A stretch of 64,000 nt of DNA, from positions 206,485,422-206,549,421 of the forward strand of contig CM023449.1 of assembly GCA_013339765.2 (NCBI GenBank), written 5' to 3'. Positions 11,225 to 22,452 of this stretch are shown here, one piece after another. The notes beneath the pieces were generated by a model. It was not told where the DNA came from and searched no databases. It saw only the letters and a program-made list of their open reading frames with translations. The stretch is from Haemaphysalis longicornis (Eukaryota; Arthropoda; Arachnida; Ixodida; Ixodidae). Each line of letters starts with the position of its first letter. Within the stretch, counting starts at the first letter, position 1. Position numbers and translations under genes: made by a program.

Positions 11225-11590
11225 TGCAAAGCAAGAGAGAAAGAAAGAGAAAGCTTTTATTGCACACGAAAGCCGCGAAGTTTGCCAGAATCTCCTCAAC
11301 CTCGACACGTTACTCGGCGGGGGAAGGTGTAGGGGAGAGTAGAAAGGCCCTATAAATGGCAGAGCAGAAGAAAGGAGAAAATAAGTAAAAAAATTGGCTG
11401 TGGATTAACTCAGTTATGCCTGGCTGTGCGTACCGAGAGGTGGGGTTAATGTTATTCTTTAGCTTGGTTCTCTGTGCGGTTACGACGTTTCTCGAGGCGT
11501 GCGGCTCGGTCACCGGTACACCGGTCACCACGCCCTCTAGGGGCCTTAAAGGCTCGATAAAATGTTTGTCCTCCACGTTCTTCCTCCGTC
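11225..11590 (-). other. possible 3' end of an unidentified retroelement
   Basis: On the minus strand the sequence ends with GCAATAAAAGC followed by a CTTT/CTCT-rich tail, as LINE 3' ends in this window do. The frame just upstream has no recognisable RNase H or zinc-knuckle motif, so the assignment is weak. Confidence 0.25.
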
Positions 11591-12294
11591 TCCTCGGCTC
11601 ACTGACTCCTCTTGGTTTCGTTCGGACGACGAAGCCTGGCTTCTTTCACGGACTCCCTTTCCATATCTGGCGACGAATCCCATACGATGCAACGCCGGCT
11701 CCTTCTCTGACGTCATGCCAGATGGCGCGGCGAGCGAGGCTGCCAGCTGCGGCGGTTGCTAGGCAACAGCTCATCTCGCGGTGCGGCCACCGACCACAGC
11801 GAAACGACGAGAGTACAGCCATTTTAGCTCTCGCTACAAAAACAGACAGCGTGCAGTTTGTGTGAACAAGAGTAAAGCTAAGAAACGGATCAACACTATC
11901 AAAAGTCGTAGCTAACCAGTAAGGCTTGAGCCAGCATATCGTTATGTAGCGCTTGAGCGCTGCTTAACGTTGCTACTGAGCGCTACTGAGCACTTGAGTG
12001 GCGTTGGTGTATCAACTTCCCCAACTGTCGATTGTGCCAGCACATCGGATATCAAAATAGAATTTGGGCGACAACCAATATACTACATAGCTCTCCGTGC
12101 TCGGTGCCATGGTGAATTCCACTTCTTCGCAAATAAAAACAATTGATCTCGTCGAGGTTTAGCTGCGGTTGAGCAAAGAACTTAGATGGATATGGTTATA
12201 GCGTGACTTACAATGGCGAGGTGCACGTGTGGCTATAGTCCCGAACAGTTATTTGGTGTGTTTATTTTGATATTTGTGAGAAAATCGTTTATTA

Positions 12295-12584
12295 ATTACG
12301 GACGGCGGCCTGCTTAATACTCAAATCCCAGACGACCTCTGGTGACGTCGTCAAGACGTTGCCGGATGTACGCCGCCAGTCGCGCTTGCTCTTCGCTGGT
12401 GCTTTTTGCGGTCAGCCATCTTTTGCGGGGTGTGCTTGTAGTGTTGTGTATGGTTGTGCAGTTCCGCAGGATGTGATCTCAGACGTTACATGTGTAGCAA
12501 GTGGAGGGCCGTGTGTCAGGATTTTCGTATTTCTTGTATAGTCTGGCTGGAGTACGATCCTGCGTACGTAGTCGGTTATTTCCA
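12295..12584 (-). mobile_element. LINE 3' terminal fragment with zinc knuckle
   Basis: The minus-strand translation contains CYTC, DHILRNC (a CCHC-type knuckle broken by a stop), and then the C-terminal stretch RWLTAKSTSEEQARLAAYIR ending LGFEY before a stop. This layout is typical of the tail of LINE ORF2 proteins. The fragment abuts the TIR of the candidate DNA transposon that starts at 12585. Confidence 0.55.
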
Positions 12585-14970
12585 CACTCTAAGAAATCGA
12601 GGAGTGCTGGGCACTCTGTCTAGGAGTAAAAACTTTTGTCCCATATTTCACTCCCTTTGGAAGCATTGGGCTACTCTTCCGAGGAGTAGCGCGTGGCGGC
12701 CAAACGAGAGGCGAAACACTCCTCGTGGGATTTACTTGCTGCTTTCGAAGAGGAGTACTTGAACCCTTTTAGGGAATTTCAATGCCATCTCAAAGGCAGC
12801 GTTCCGTCACTCCCTTAAGGCGTGAATAAGCTCTATTGGCTGTGGCGTTCCCGTATACTGCAGAAGGGCACTACTACTCTCTCTTGGAAAGCATCTCGTT
12901 ACGCCTCAAGAGCGTTCTGCTATTCCCCGCGAGGCAGCGTGTTTTCGCTCCGCCTGCTACTAGCCCCCTCCCCTTCCCCCGCCCCCCCCGCCTTCCCCAC
13001 GATGGTACTATAGGCAGTTACAAGCAAACAAAACAGGACAAGCTATTTTAAACATGAAAAAGAAGGAAAAACAAGCTCAGACTTTATTTTCCAAGAAAAT
13101 AACGCAACAATCGGTTCATTCTGCAATTTCACACAAAAAGCAATTTAGTTGGAATTAAAATATCACAGCATAAAAACGGTTCCTACTCCACATGCACTGC
13201 ACACAGGCGACGTAGCGCCTATTTAGGATAGATCCGAAAAAAATTCACAAATAAAAATGCAGCAATGCAATTGATAACACTGAAATACAAACATTAAATT
13301 AAGACAATAAAAATGGCATTAACATCCACAAATAAAAAGGTACTGGCATTAGCACGAAAAGCGTCAGTAGAAATACAGCAGTGGGAAAATAGTTAACAGT
13401 ATTAACATAAAGCAAAATGGCCTTAGTACATCAGTGAGTGCTTCACATGGACTGGAAAGCCAGCTCTTATTTAGGACACATCAAAAACATTTACAAATAA
13501 ATTTTGCGAAACAAAAATCTCGGACTAAAACTATTCAGCGTGGATTAATATTACCGCATTACAAGGTGCAATCAACACAAAGACACAAAGCCATTGACAC
13601 TGGAACTTTGCAACAGATATATGTTGGTGGGACAACAGGAAACCGAAGGAAACACTCCCACTGGGTTTTTTAGGCGGGTGGTTCTCAAATGAGGATGCGC
13701 TTGTAAGATTGAAAAAAGGCATAACTTGGTATTAAAAACAAACACGTTCGAGCTGACTGCTTCATAATGTTGGTGGCGGCCTTCAGAACAGTACCGACGA
13801 GGGCACCGTGCTTGAGCCGAAGTAACGTCTACAGAAACAAGAAGGTGCGCTTCCCCTTTGAAACGTATTACACACTGAACAGCCAAAACACAGACAGCAG
13901 CAATGGGAACCAATCCACGATGTCCAAGGATGTGAGGAGAAGTGTCTTGAATGCGACGGCCACTCCTGCTGACGCCTCGGGGATCTCTCTCTATCTCTCT
14001 CAAAAAATCTTCTGGCAAGTACCGTCTTCCCGTGGTTCCTACATATGCAGAAAGAGGGGGACAGCAAAGATAAGTTCTACAATGAAAAAAAAATTGACGA
14101 GTTTGACGACGTGATCGATTAGTTTTTGCGCCGAGAGAACGCATTGAACCCGCGGTATTGGAATGCAATACTGCTTGGCGCAGTCACCAGTCTACATGCG
14201 AATGTGCGGTGACCTTGGATGCAGCCACGCTCATTGTGCCACTTGGCCAATGTGACAGCGCGCCCTACAGCTGTCTGCCTACTCAATGCGCCCCAAACCC
14301 ATTAGTGCTTACGTGTCCGTAGCTTCTATTGCTTACCCCGCTATCGTTCCCGGTATAAAAACATTGCACAAAATTTAAGTGAAGAGAACTCTTTTTGTAA
14401 GGTTTTGCCCTCTGCCGACTGCAACGTACGGCCCATTATACGTTCACAAGTACAGCGTGGAAAAGTTGCTAACGGGTCATATAGCTACTGTTTTCTTCAT
14501 TATCGAGTACGCTTCGTTGATGCACACTGCGGATCGCAACATTTGATGAGAACCAATAGGCTCGTTATTGAACGATGAGAACGCCCGAACATTAAACCAC
14601 ATGCAGCGACGGCGACAACCGACGCGAAAGAAGTAACGTAATGGGTACAACAAACAGTTTAGGCAACAGCGACAAACGAAAAAATAATAATAATAATTCA
14701 TTGCTGCCAATGCCATTCGTCGTCGTTGCTGCCGCTCTCTTGTGGGCTGCTTCTGGCCGGTATAAGCCCGCGACGGCGACGGCCCGTCGCAGTTGCCGCC
14801 GTCAGCGGCCTGTGTAAAAAAATTGTGTCTGTATCGCCCACAATACCTGTTTGCCGTACCCAATGAGTGAGGTTTCTCGCGTCGCACATCGGCTTAGACG
14901 CATGTAGTTACCCCTTAACAGTGCGGGGCGTACGCCCCGAAAAGTCCCATCTCCGTCCATCCTGCCCTCA

Positions 14971-15386
14971 ATCAAAACGCAAAAACCTGTCTGGACAGCA
15001 TTTCAGTCTGCTGCTGCACGCGCGGCGGTCACTAAAATTATTGTATTTTAGTGACTGCCACGCGCTAGACGCGCTCCTATCACTCAGCCTATTGTACGCA
15101 ATTCTTTGGAGCCGCGCAGGTAGCCACAGCTACTGCACGGCAGCCACTCTAACCCTAGCCGCCGAGCTAAGAGTACAAATCAAAACGCAAAAAACCTGTC
15201 TGGACAGCATTTCAGTCTGCTGCAGTACGCGCGGCGGTAACTAAAATCATTGTAATTTTGGTGACTGGCACGCGCTAGACGCGCTCCTATCACTCAGCCT
15301 ATTGTACAAAATTCTTTGGAGCCGCACAGGTAGCCACAGCTACTGCACGGCAGCCACTCTAACCCTAGCTGCCCATCTCAGAATAC
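14971..15386 (+). repeat. tandem duplication, two 208-bp units
   Basis: Unit 1 (14971-15178) and unit 2 (15179-15386) are nearly identical and both begin with ATCAAAACGCAAAAA. Each contains an imperfect palindrome around TCACTAAAAT and ATTTTAGTGA and the block CACGCGCTAGACGCGCTCC. No coding frame spans both units. The duplication lies inside the candidate TIR element. Confidence 0.85.
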
Positions 15387-16304
15387 AGGGTAGCGCTGCG
15401 ACTACTCGCGCGACCGTGCTTCTTACCTGCGAAAACATTCGGCTAGGATACAAACACTTCACGAATCGAAGGGATTGAAACGGTGCAAGACTCGACGCTG
15501 TTTAAACACGGGTACAAAAGCCGCCCTTCAAATCTAAGCAACGGTCAAAATGAGTCACGAAAACGTTAGGGCTAACCGCTTCCGCGGACCGAAGTTAGAG
15601 AGCAACTCTGCTTCGTTAAATACACAAGACAAGAATACGGGGTTAACTAATGGCTTACCTCTACTTCCCGCCAGCGTTTCTTCGTCCGGTAGCTAAATCC
15701 AAGGTCGTCATAGCTGCGAAAGATCCCAAGCTCAAGGCGCGAATCCTGCGACGGCCGCGAATGCAGTCCGGCCATAGCGCGCGCATCGCTACACAGTGCA
15801 CATAGTTCCGAAATCGGCCTCAGCGCTGCCGCTGCTGTGATGTTCGGCCGAAAGAAAAACTAGTTCCACGCACGCACGCACGAATGAACGAATATACGAC
15901 TTGCTCGGGTGTTCATGATGTCGCGCAGACGCACAGGCATGCAGTAGTTAGCCAAGACGCGTCGTACTGTGTCGAAGCAAGTATAACGATAAGGGCAGGT
16001 CCAACTTCCCATATTGCACGAAGCGTCTGCTTGAAAGCCCCCTTCGTTCGTAGCACATTGTTTACAAAGCGCAGCCCTGTATTTTGCGCTGGCGGGACAT
16101 CACGGTCTGGCGCGGTCAGTCACCCGTCCGGTCTTCGCGGGTTCACCGCCTGTGTCGGTTTTTACAGAACACGCGCACTTCGCGGCTCGCTGAAGGTGCC
16201 TTCCTCACGCTTGCTCGAGCGGTTCGCGTTACCTGACCAGCCGGATGTATGACGCGTTACGTATCGTGTTCCACGCCTGCGCCGCCGCGCCATCTGGGAC
16301 CGAA

Positions 16305-16329
16305 GGGGGGGGGGGGGGGGGGGGGGGGG
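16305..16329 (+). repeat. poly(G) run of 25
   Basis: An uninterrupted run of 25 G. Such runs are error-prone in sequencing, so the exact length is uncertain. Confidence 0.8.
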
Positions 16330-17529
16330 TCATCATTTCTCTTAATAAAGGCGCTTGAGTTCCAGCAACCGATCGGTGTGTACGCTTTTATATCGTCGCT
16401 CGTCAGCCGACGAGAAAGTTTTCACCGTAGGCGGTGTATTTGAGATGCCCTCGAAATGATATTGCCTGTTCCTCACACGCCGATCTTGCAGACGGGCCCC
16501 ATATTGCTGTTAATACCAGTTTTGCAGCCGGATTTCCTTTATTTAACCTAATAAAAGCTATCGTATGTACATGCCTATCTCGGCGACACTAGCCACAGTT
16601 GTTGGGTCGGGTCCGTGTTGCGCTTGCGGCTTGAGCTATCAGAAGAGCGCGGACTTCACTTCTTGCAACACCATTTTCCTCAATCGATCTCAGATTTACA
16701 ATACGTTTTTTTTTTTTGCTTGACTAGGCGAGGGACAAGGGTACGCCTATCAAACTCTTCCAAAGCGGCCGTCTGGAGCGGCCCGTAGATTGGTTCCTTC
16801 AGTTTGTCGCCTGCAGCCACTGAACGCTGCGAGCAATCGTTACACGAATTGATATTCTTGCACGTTCAGAATGCGCGGCAGAAGTAATCGAGCGCTTTTT
16901 ACACAACTGCTTTATATAACATATTCGTATGCAAATAAAACATCGCTGATGAGTTGGTGTGCGTAGATGGCAGGAGTACATCTCCATGCTTACTCCCGCA
17001 CTGGACAAGAATGAAATTGTAATTTTACTCTTCGTACTAGAGATGGGAGACGATGCGCAGGTTTACTCTTCACTGGTCCGGGAGCAGAACTGGGGCTGCA
17101 CTCCGCCGCGCACGAGAAGAGTACACGGTCAGTTTTGCTCTCCTCCTCATGGGGAGCGAACACTGCATCCAACGCCCCGCAGCTTTCGAGGGGAGTCCGC
17201 CAACGCTCACAAGAGTGCAATGACTGTTGCGCTCTTCAACTACTCCCCGATTTCTTAGAGTGCATGTAGATTGGTAGGTACGGTTTTTACATTGAGTGTT
17301 GGAGACGTTTTGCTTGCGATGCTTCATCAATCCGGCCCGACCAAACACCCACCAAGCGGAGCACGTGCATCGCTTTGACGTTATCCGAACATGCGCTGGC
17401 AATTGCGAGTGTGCCAATCAGTGTGTATCATGTCGACCGCCATGCCTTTGGCGCCTTTGTTACTAAGTGACGATGACTGGCTTCATGCAGTAGACTATTT
17501 ACGAGTTTTTTTAGAGACGATAGTCTTCC

Positions 17530-17640
17530 TTGGGCTACTTAAACGCGAAAATTTTGGTCTGTCTGTCTGTCGGTCGGTCCCCCGATTCAACGTGAACCCG
17601 GCTGAAAGATTAAACACCTCTGAAACGAGAAGTTTATACA
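17530..17640 (+). repeat. GTCT-core interspersed repeat
   Basis: GGCTACTTAAACGCGAAAAT is followed by TTTGGTCTGTCTGTCTGTCGG. The reverse complement of 25021-25090 has the same order (GGCTACCTAAACGGGAAAAT, then TTTGG and (TCTG)n). This is a shared repeat family, not an isolated microsatellite. Confidence 0.55.
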
Positions 17641-18181
17641 AGCAAAACCTTTGCAATCCTCTGGTGCCATACTCCATATTTGTCACATTGTTGAGCAAAA
17701 TGAAAATTTTAGCCATATTTGAGGCAGAAAATCAACGCACAACTGGCACTAGGCACTGTTCTTTGAATTTAAAATAGACGTCCGCTGCATATTTGCGATA
17801 ACAAATAAAATATTACGCGTTGAAAGCAATATTTTGATTCAGGAATGCGAAAAGAGCTCGCATCTGAGACTAGGCCTCGTGGCGACAATTCTAGGCACCA
17901 CAGTAACGGAAGGCATTGATAGATACAGATACCAGTGGAACGCGGGAAAAGGGAATGGGTTTGAGCGAACCTCCTCCATGTTTATCCCTGGAGGAGCGAG
18001 ACGGAAGGTGAAGAGCATGAGAGGCGGAAGGGGGCGAGAAGAGAGAAATTTACGTGGTAGAAAAGATTATCATCTTTCGACGACTGCTTGCAGCGAAGTG
18101 AGCGGAATTTTTTTAGCACAGTGTTTGCAGATTCAGCTTCATTTACTTCGCAGGGCGGAATGGCGTTTAATTTTTGTTGCT
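17641..18181. other. spacer, no gene recognised
   Basis: A purine-rich patch lies near 17990-18060. No recognisable frame. Confidence 0.35.
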
Positions 18182-18276
18182 AATTCTTCCTTCCTTCCTT
18201 CCTTCTTCATTCCTTCCTTCCTTCCTTCCTTCCTTCCTTCCTTCCTTCCTTCCTTCCTTCCTTCCTTCCTTCCTTC

Positions 18277-18335
<59 letters not shown>

Positions 18336-18337
18336 TC
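18182..18337 (+). repeat. compound microsatellite (TTCC)n(TTTC)n
   Basis: About 95 bp of TTCC repeats with one interruption (TTCTTCAT) run directly into about 60 bp of TTTC repeats. Both strands give long low-complexity frames that are not genes. Confidence 0.95.
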
Positions 18338-18559
18338 GCTTCTACGCAATATACAAACGCTCTTCGCTCTTCTTCGCCCATCGTTTCGCCAGCACCGCGT
18401 TGCTGGGTGAGTGTGTCTTTCACGAGTTTAGAGAGAAACTCTTCATGAAAGGGGAAAATGCAGAGAGGTTTGCCGACATCACTTTGCCGACATGCTACTT
18501 TGCGGGGAAATGAGGAGAGGGGAAAAGGTAGTACGTGTAGTGAAGGAGAGGAGAGTAGC

Positions 18560-19130
18560 AGTAAAGACAAATAATACATAACTAGGTCCTTCTTCAGAGC
18601 AATGAATTGAAATTTTTTTGTGAAATGAAGGGACGGCTACAATTTCGTTAACACACCAATGTCCTGGAGAAATTCGAATAGCGCGGACAGGGTTTTGTGC
18701 TGAGCGGATGAAGAGGGTCATGGTCCAAGTACCAATCTCAGTGTAAATGTTCCAGGGTAGAAGAAATCAATTTTATGTTGTAAACGGTACCTTGAGTCGG
18801 CATCATCAGAGCACTCCAGTAATATATGTTCAACAGTTTCAAGTGAGTCACAATTATCGCAATATGGATTTGATGTCTGGCCGATTCGATGTAAATAGGA
18901 ATTTTTTTAATGCTGCATTGAGACGAAGCGTATACACAACAACGTCTCCAAGTGGCAGGGTAGACATTCTGGCAGCCGCATTCGGATAGATGGGTCTATG
19001 CAATGTAAAAACCCGTGATGGTACTGCGGCAAGGACCATGAACGGTTCCTTTCCGTCAGAGCTAGTGCCTTTGTCATCGTGGCGGCATCATGCTTCGTGA
19101 AGAAAACCTTCCTGTTTCTCATTTGTAGGC
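18560..19130 (-). mobile_element. LINE 3' fragment with CCHC knuckle
   Basis: The minus-strand translation includes NPYCDNCDSLETVEHILLEC, a clean CxxC...HxxxxC knuckle, followed by SRYRLQHKIDFFYPGTFTLR and then SALFEFLQDIGVLTKL before a stop. Upstream pieces fall in another frame (LPQYHHGFLHCIDPSIRMRL). It is a 5' truncated, frame-shifted LINE tail. Confidence 0.75.
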
Positions 19131-20080
19131 TTCCACGAGAGTTTATTCTAAATTTCTACGCATCCAGGCGCCGAACTTTTCCCGTCTCACCAGAGGCAAT
19201 AACACGCAAGGACGTCGAGCTCTGTGTTTAATGAAGAGTATATTCTATTTCACACAGACTGTAGTTGAGCGCGAAAGAAAACGACCGTTTAAGACGATTC
19301 CCCATCCTGTAGTAAACACCTCCAGAAATGCGCCTGTTCCTGCGAGATATCACATTTACCCGTGGGAGAAGCAGCGAAGAGTCGGCACTAATGGCAGAGA
19401 AAGAATATTTTTCCGTGTGCTCAATCTCATGCGCACTATGCGAATATCCGAACAAATACACCAAACAGAAGTCAGGTCCAAAATGGCCCTGTCGTATACG
19501 GTTAATGTCCTTCGGCGCGAAGCAATGTTCGATTCACTAAAACGACGGAGAAAAGACAGAAAGAGAGACAGGAAGGAAAGTAACGCAAAAAGAACAATCT
19601 TACGTGCTTTCTAAATCACACACACACACAAGAGAAGAACGCATAAAGCGACGCGTCGTTTACCAAGACGTCCTGAAGACGTCATTCGTTTTCCAGCATT
19701 TCTTCCGCGTGATTACAGCGTGCGGCGTCTCCGCGTTGTTGTTCCGGAAGCGCTTAGAGGAGACGCCCGGCGATCCCGTTACCCGCGGTTTCGCCGGAAA
19801 TTGAAGATGCTACGGCAGCGCTATCCGCGGAGAGCATTCAAACATGCCCTGAGGACGGTGCGTTTCCTTTATACAGCCTCGCAGTGCCTGCGCTGTTTTT
19901 GCGCCATCTAATATTACCTAGAAATGGTCCCCCGAGATTTCGGCAATGATATCCCCGTGAATCGTTCTAAATGTGGGGGCTCAGCTAGGCATTAAGTCGT
20001 CATAACTCTCATTGTCGTCATCATCGCGGTCGGCTTATTTGGCCGCCGCAGCGCGGAGACCTGTGCCCTAGACTTCCGAA
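19131..20080. other. spacer, no gene recognised
   Basis: Mixed sequence with a short CA run near 19617. The frames lack domains and overlap on both strands. Confidence 0.35.
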
Positions 20081-20183
20081 GCATATTACCAGCGAAAAAA
20101 CAGACAGGGACGAGGAAAGAAGCAGACGGGACACTCGTCTGCTTCTTTCCTCGTCCCTGTCTGTTTTTTCGCTGGTAATATGC
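20081..20183. repeat. perfect hairpin, 48-bp arms, 7-nt loop
   Basis: The left arm 20081-20128 starts GCATATTACCAGCGAAAAAA and is the exact reverse complement of 20136-20183. The loop is GGACACT. The arms contain no mismatch, which implies recent origin or gene conversion. There is no coding potential. Confidence 0.97.
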
Positions 20184-20639
20184 ATCTAAGTCAACACCAA
20201 CTAGCCCAACTTTCAGCCTTAACTAGACTTCCGAATATCCTGCCTCCCGGCCGCATCTGTTTGTCTTGAACTTTTCCTATTTCATATCCCCCCGCCGAGT
20301 TTTCGGCATCACCACCTGTGATGGAAATGTTTTAGCTTCTATCGGTTCTTAATAGTGTTATGGCCCGCTGGTCTATGCGCCGGTCCACCTGCTGTCAACA
20401 ATACAGTAGCCCTGCTGTTGTCATTCTTCTCTTTCACATGTCCGGCCAAAATTCACTCGTTTCTGTTAATTCGAGCTAAGGTGTCTTCCAGCCGAGTTTT
20501 AGATGCGACTGCATCTCATTCACTCGCCTTGTCCATGCAGCGTCGCCGGCGTTGTTGTCGTCCGCCCCTCCCCCATTCTCCTCGCCGCGCGAGCTGCGCT
20601 CTCCGCCGCTCACCCCCTCTCCTCTCCGATGCCCCTCTC

Positions 20640-20735
20640 TCGCGAGGGGCATTGGATTGGATTCGAATGGATTGGCTTGGCTTGGTTTGGCTTGGATTTG
20701 GATTGGATTAAAGTGGATTGTGTTGGATTGTGTTG
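20640..20735 (+). repeat. degenerate (TTGGA/TTGGC)n pentanucleotide array
   Basis: Repeated TTGGATTGGATT, GGCTTGGCTTGG and TTGGATTTGGATTGG units cover about 95 bp. It is similar in layout, though not identical, to arthropod TTAGG telomere repeats, and it lies inside a GC-rich block. Confidence 0.7.
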
Positions 20736-21185
20736 CGTCATAGCCGCGGCAGACATACTGGCGCCGGCGCATGTGCAGTACTCTCTCTTCCGCGGTCTCC
20801 TCTCCTTCGGGCGCGCTGCGCATACAACCGGTGTGCCGCTCTCCGGCGGCCTTTCGGTCGACGGTTGCTCTCCGCTTGCGCTTGAACCCCCCTCAGCGTC
20901 GCATCACACCAGGGTTCCCGCGAGGGGAGGTGGGCGTAATTTTCTCCCCAATCTAAGACGCCCGAACCCTAACCGCTACTCCCGCCATCCTTCTTACCAT
21001 GGCTCACTGGGTGCTTAGAAAGTCCCCAAGTTCTGACCCGCAAGGCATGATGGGAAGTACGCATATACATTTCTCTTTAATGACAGAGATACCTACTGTT
21101 GTTGATTTTTTAATTCCGAGAGTTTGCCGATTGCTCTCTTCTCACGCATTGTATCGGCAAGTTATAACTTGCCTTATAGCTATTG

Positions 21186-21376
21186 TTGCGGTTTAACGCG
21201 CCGACGCTACACAGGCGATGAGGCGCGCCGTAGTGGAGGACTACGGAATAATGTTGACCACCTGGGGATCTTTAACATGCGCCGAAATATCGAACACACG
21301 GACGTTTTCGCCTTTCGCCCCCATCAGAAGAGCGGCCCCTCCGCGGTCGGGAAACGAACCCGCGTCCTCGCGCAAC
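21186..21376 (-). mobile_element. tRNA-derived SINE (Ruka-like), 5' truncated
   Basis: Shares the body of the copies at 7.95 and 42.6 kb (GTTTAACGCGCCGACGC at the 3' end, GGGGATCTTTAACATGCGCC inside). On the minus strand it loses similarity just after the B box region (reverse of GGGAAACGAACCCGCG), so the A box is missing. AACTTGC occurs close to both ends and may be part of the target duplication. Confidence 0.8.
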
Positions 21377-21851
21377 TTGCTTTGTGATAACCCTCCTCTT
21401 GAAGTATTTTATAGTAATGACTATACGCAAAAAGGAGGTGTTTTCTGCGTGTTCATTTAACATTTAAGTATACGACTAAGCTTTCCGAATGCAGTGCATG
21501 AAGAATAATTTGCCCCATCTTCTCCCAATTCACTAGAATAAGACGAGTCATCTGCAAAGGTCAGGTGGCTCAACTATCCTTCAGGAGCCCTGTGCACGCC
21601 TCCCCTGCTACAGGTTCTATCGATGCTTCCATCATGTTTCCACGGAATCGAATTCCTTTTCATAATCTATAAATACCATGCAACCAGCCTTATTTAACAA
21701 CGGAGCATGTTGTTACTGGCTTTAGATCACCTTTGAAGGAAAAAATACCAAGAAATTCGGAGCGCTCGTGAGCGCGTGCCTCGCGGCGACCGCCGAGTCC
21801 CCGGCTCACGCAGTGGCTTTAGCAAAAAAAGAAAAATAAACTGCAGCGCTA
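21377..21851. other. spacer, no gene recognised
   Basis: No credible frame or repeat boundary. GC content rises toward the right, just before the 85-codon ORF. Confidence 0.35.
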
Positions 21852-22109
21852 ATGCTAAAGATGAAAAGACAACCTGCTTGGGTGAGGTCACCGCGGCCGC
21901 CGCATTTTCTGGAAGCCATTAAGGATAATTGGAGACATGGCTACGGGTGTGCCACTTCTTCCCGAGACGAGTGGCAGATCCCGCCACCGCTGCCTCGAGT
22001 CGATGACGAAGAGCTGGTGGAAGTCTACAATGCTGAGGATCACTTTGCATCCACCACTCGCCGCGAAGACGCTGACGACTTCTTCAGTGCATATGGTGAC
22101 GATTACTAG
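21852..22109 (+). CDS. hypothetical 85-residue protein or terminal exon
   Basis: ATG-started frame of 85 codons with balanced codon use and no low-complexity DNA. The N-terminal half is basic and proline-rich (MKRQPAWVRSPRPPHF). The C-terminal half is acidic (VDDEELVEVYNAEDHF and DADDFFSAYGDDY before the stop). I do not recognise it. An AATAAA lies 15 nt after the stop, which supports a transcript end. It may be the last exon of a longer gene or a retrocopied fragment. No strong splice acceptor is seen directly upstream. Confidence 0.35.
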   Translation: MLKMKRQPAWVRSPRPPHFLEAIKDNWRHGYGCATSSRDEWQIPPPLPRVDDEELVEVYNAEDHFASTTRREDADDFFSAYGDDY

Positions 22110-22124
22110 CACCGCAACTATGCA

Positions 22125-22130
22125 AATAAA
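22125..22130 (+). terminator. polyadenylation signal AATAAA after the 85-codon ORF
   Basis: AATAAA begins 16 nt after the stop at 22107-22109. It is meaningful only if the ORF is transcribed. Confidence 0.35.
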
Positions 22131-22150
22131 CAATGACAGTAAACTTAATT

Positions 22151-22193
22151 ATGTGTCCGGCAATGCTCACACTATGTGTCCGGCAATGCTCAC
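22151..22193 (+). repeat. 20-bp direct repeat, period 23
   Basis: ATGTGTCCGGCAATGCTCAC occurs at 22151-22170 and again at 22174-22193 without a mismatch. Confidence 0.9.
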
Positions 22194-22452
22194 CGACGAC
22201 AGCTTCACCATTCAAGCCTTGAGCGTGAGTGCAAGCTTCCCTGAATTTTTGTTTTTGTTCAGAACGATTCTTCCGAATTTCTTCGTTACCTCTTTCCCTT
22301 CTTTGTCCCCTTGTACCCTCTTCATTCTTCAGTTTCTGTCGACCCCACCCATTCTCATTCCTTTCCATCCCGCACTCCTACTCCCCCTCTTGTTTACTAG
22401 TTACTGTCACAATGGCGAAGTCGTCCCTGGACCGGGCTCCGTCGCCCCCGTA

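Larger units (their letters stand above)
12585..17262. mobile_element. candidate 4.7-kb TIR element with subterminal GGAGT boxes (CACTA-like ends)
   Basis: The ends are inverted copies of about 21 bp: CACTCTAAGAAATCGAGGAG on the left, and on the right a copy that reads CACTCTAAGAAATCGGGGAG in reverse complement. CA dinucleotides flank both sides, a possible 2-bp target duplication. The outer 230-300 bp on each side are dense in GGAGT/ACTCC and AAGAGT/ACTCTT boxes, in both orientations. CACTA elements start with CACTA/G, have 2-3 bp duplications and carry subterminal repeat boxes, so that superfamily is the best guess. No transposase was recognised inside, so it would be non-autonomous. The two ends could instead belong to separate small elements. 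Confidence 0.45.

Noticed and set aside
14105..14190. tRNA-like B box (GGTTCAATGC) on the minus strand
   Set aside because: The A box is doubtful, no SINE body matches the other copies and there are no target duplications.
18139..18579. 146-codon minus frame rich in KER/EGRK and a plus frame rich in FLPS/FFLS
   Set aside because: Both are translations of the (TTCC)n(TTTC)n microsatellite.
20503..21018. 171-codon plus frame and a 115-codon minus frame
   Set aside because: Low-complexity GC-rich DNA and the TTGGA array produce them. No domain and no splice logic.
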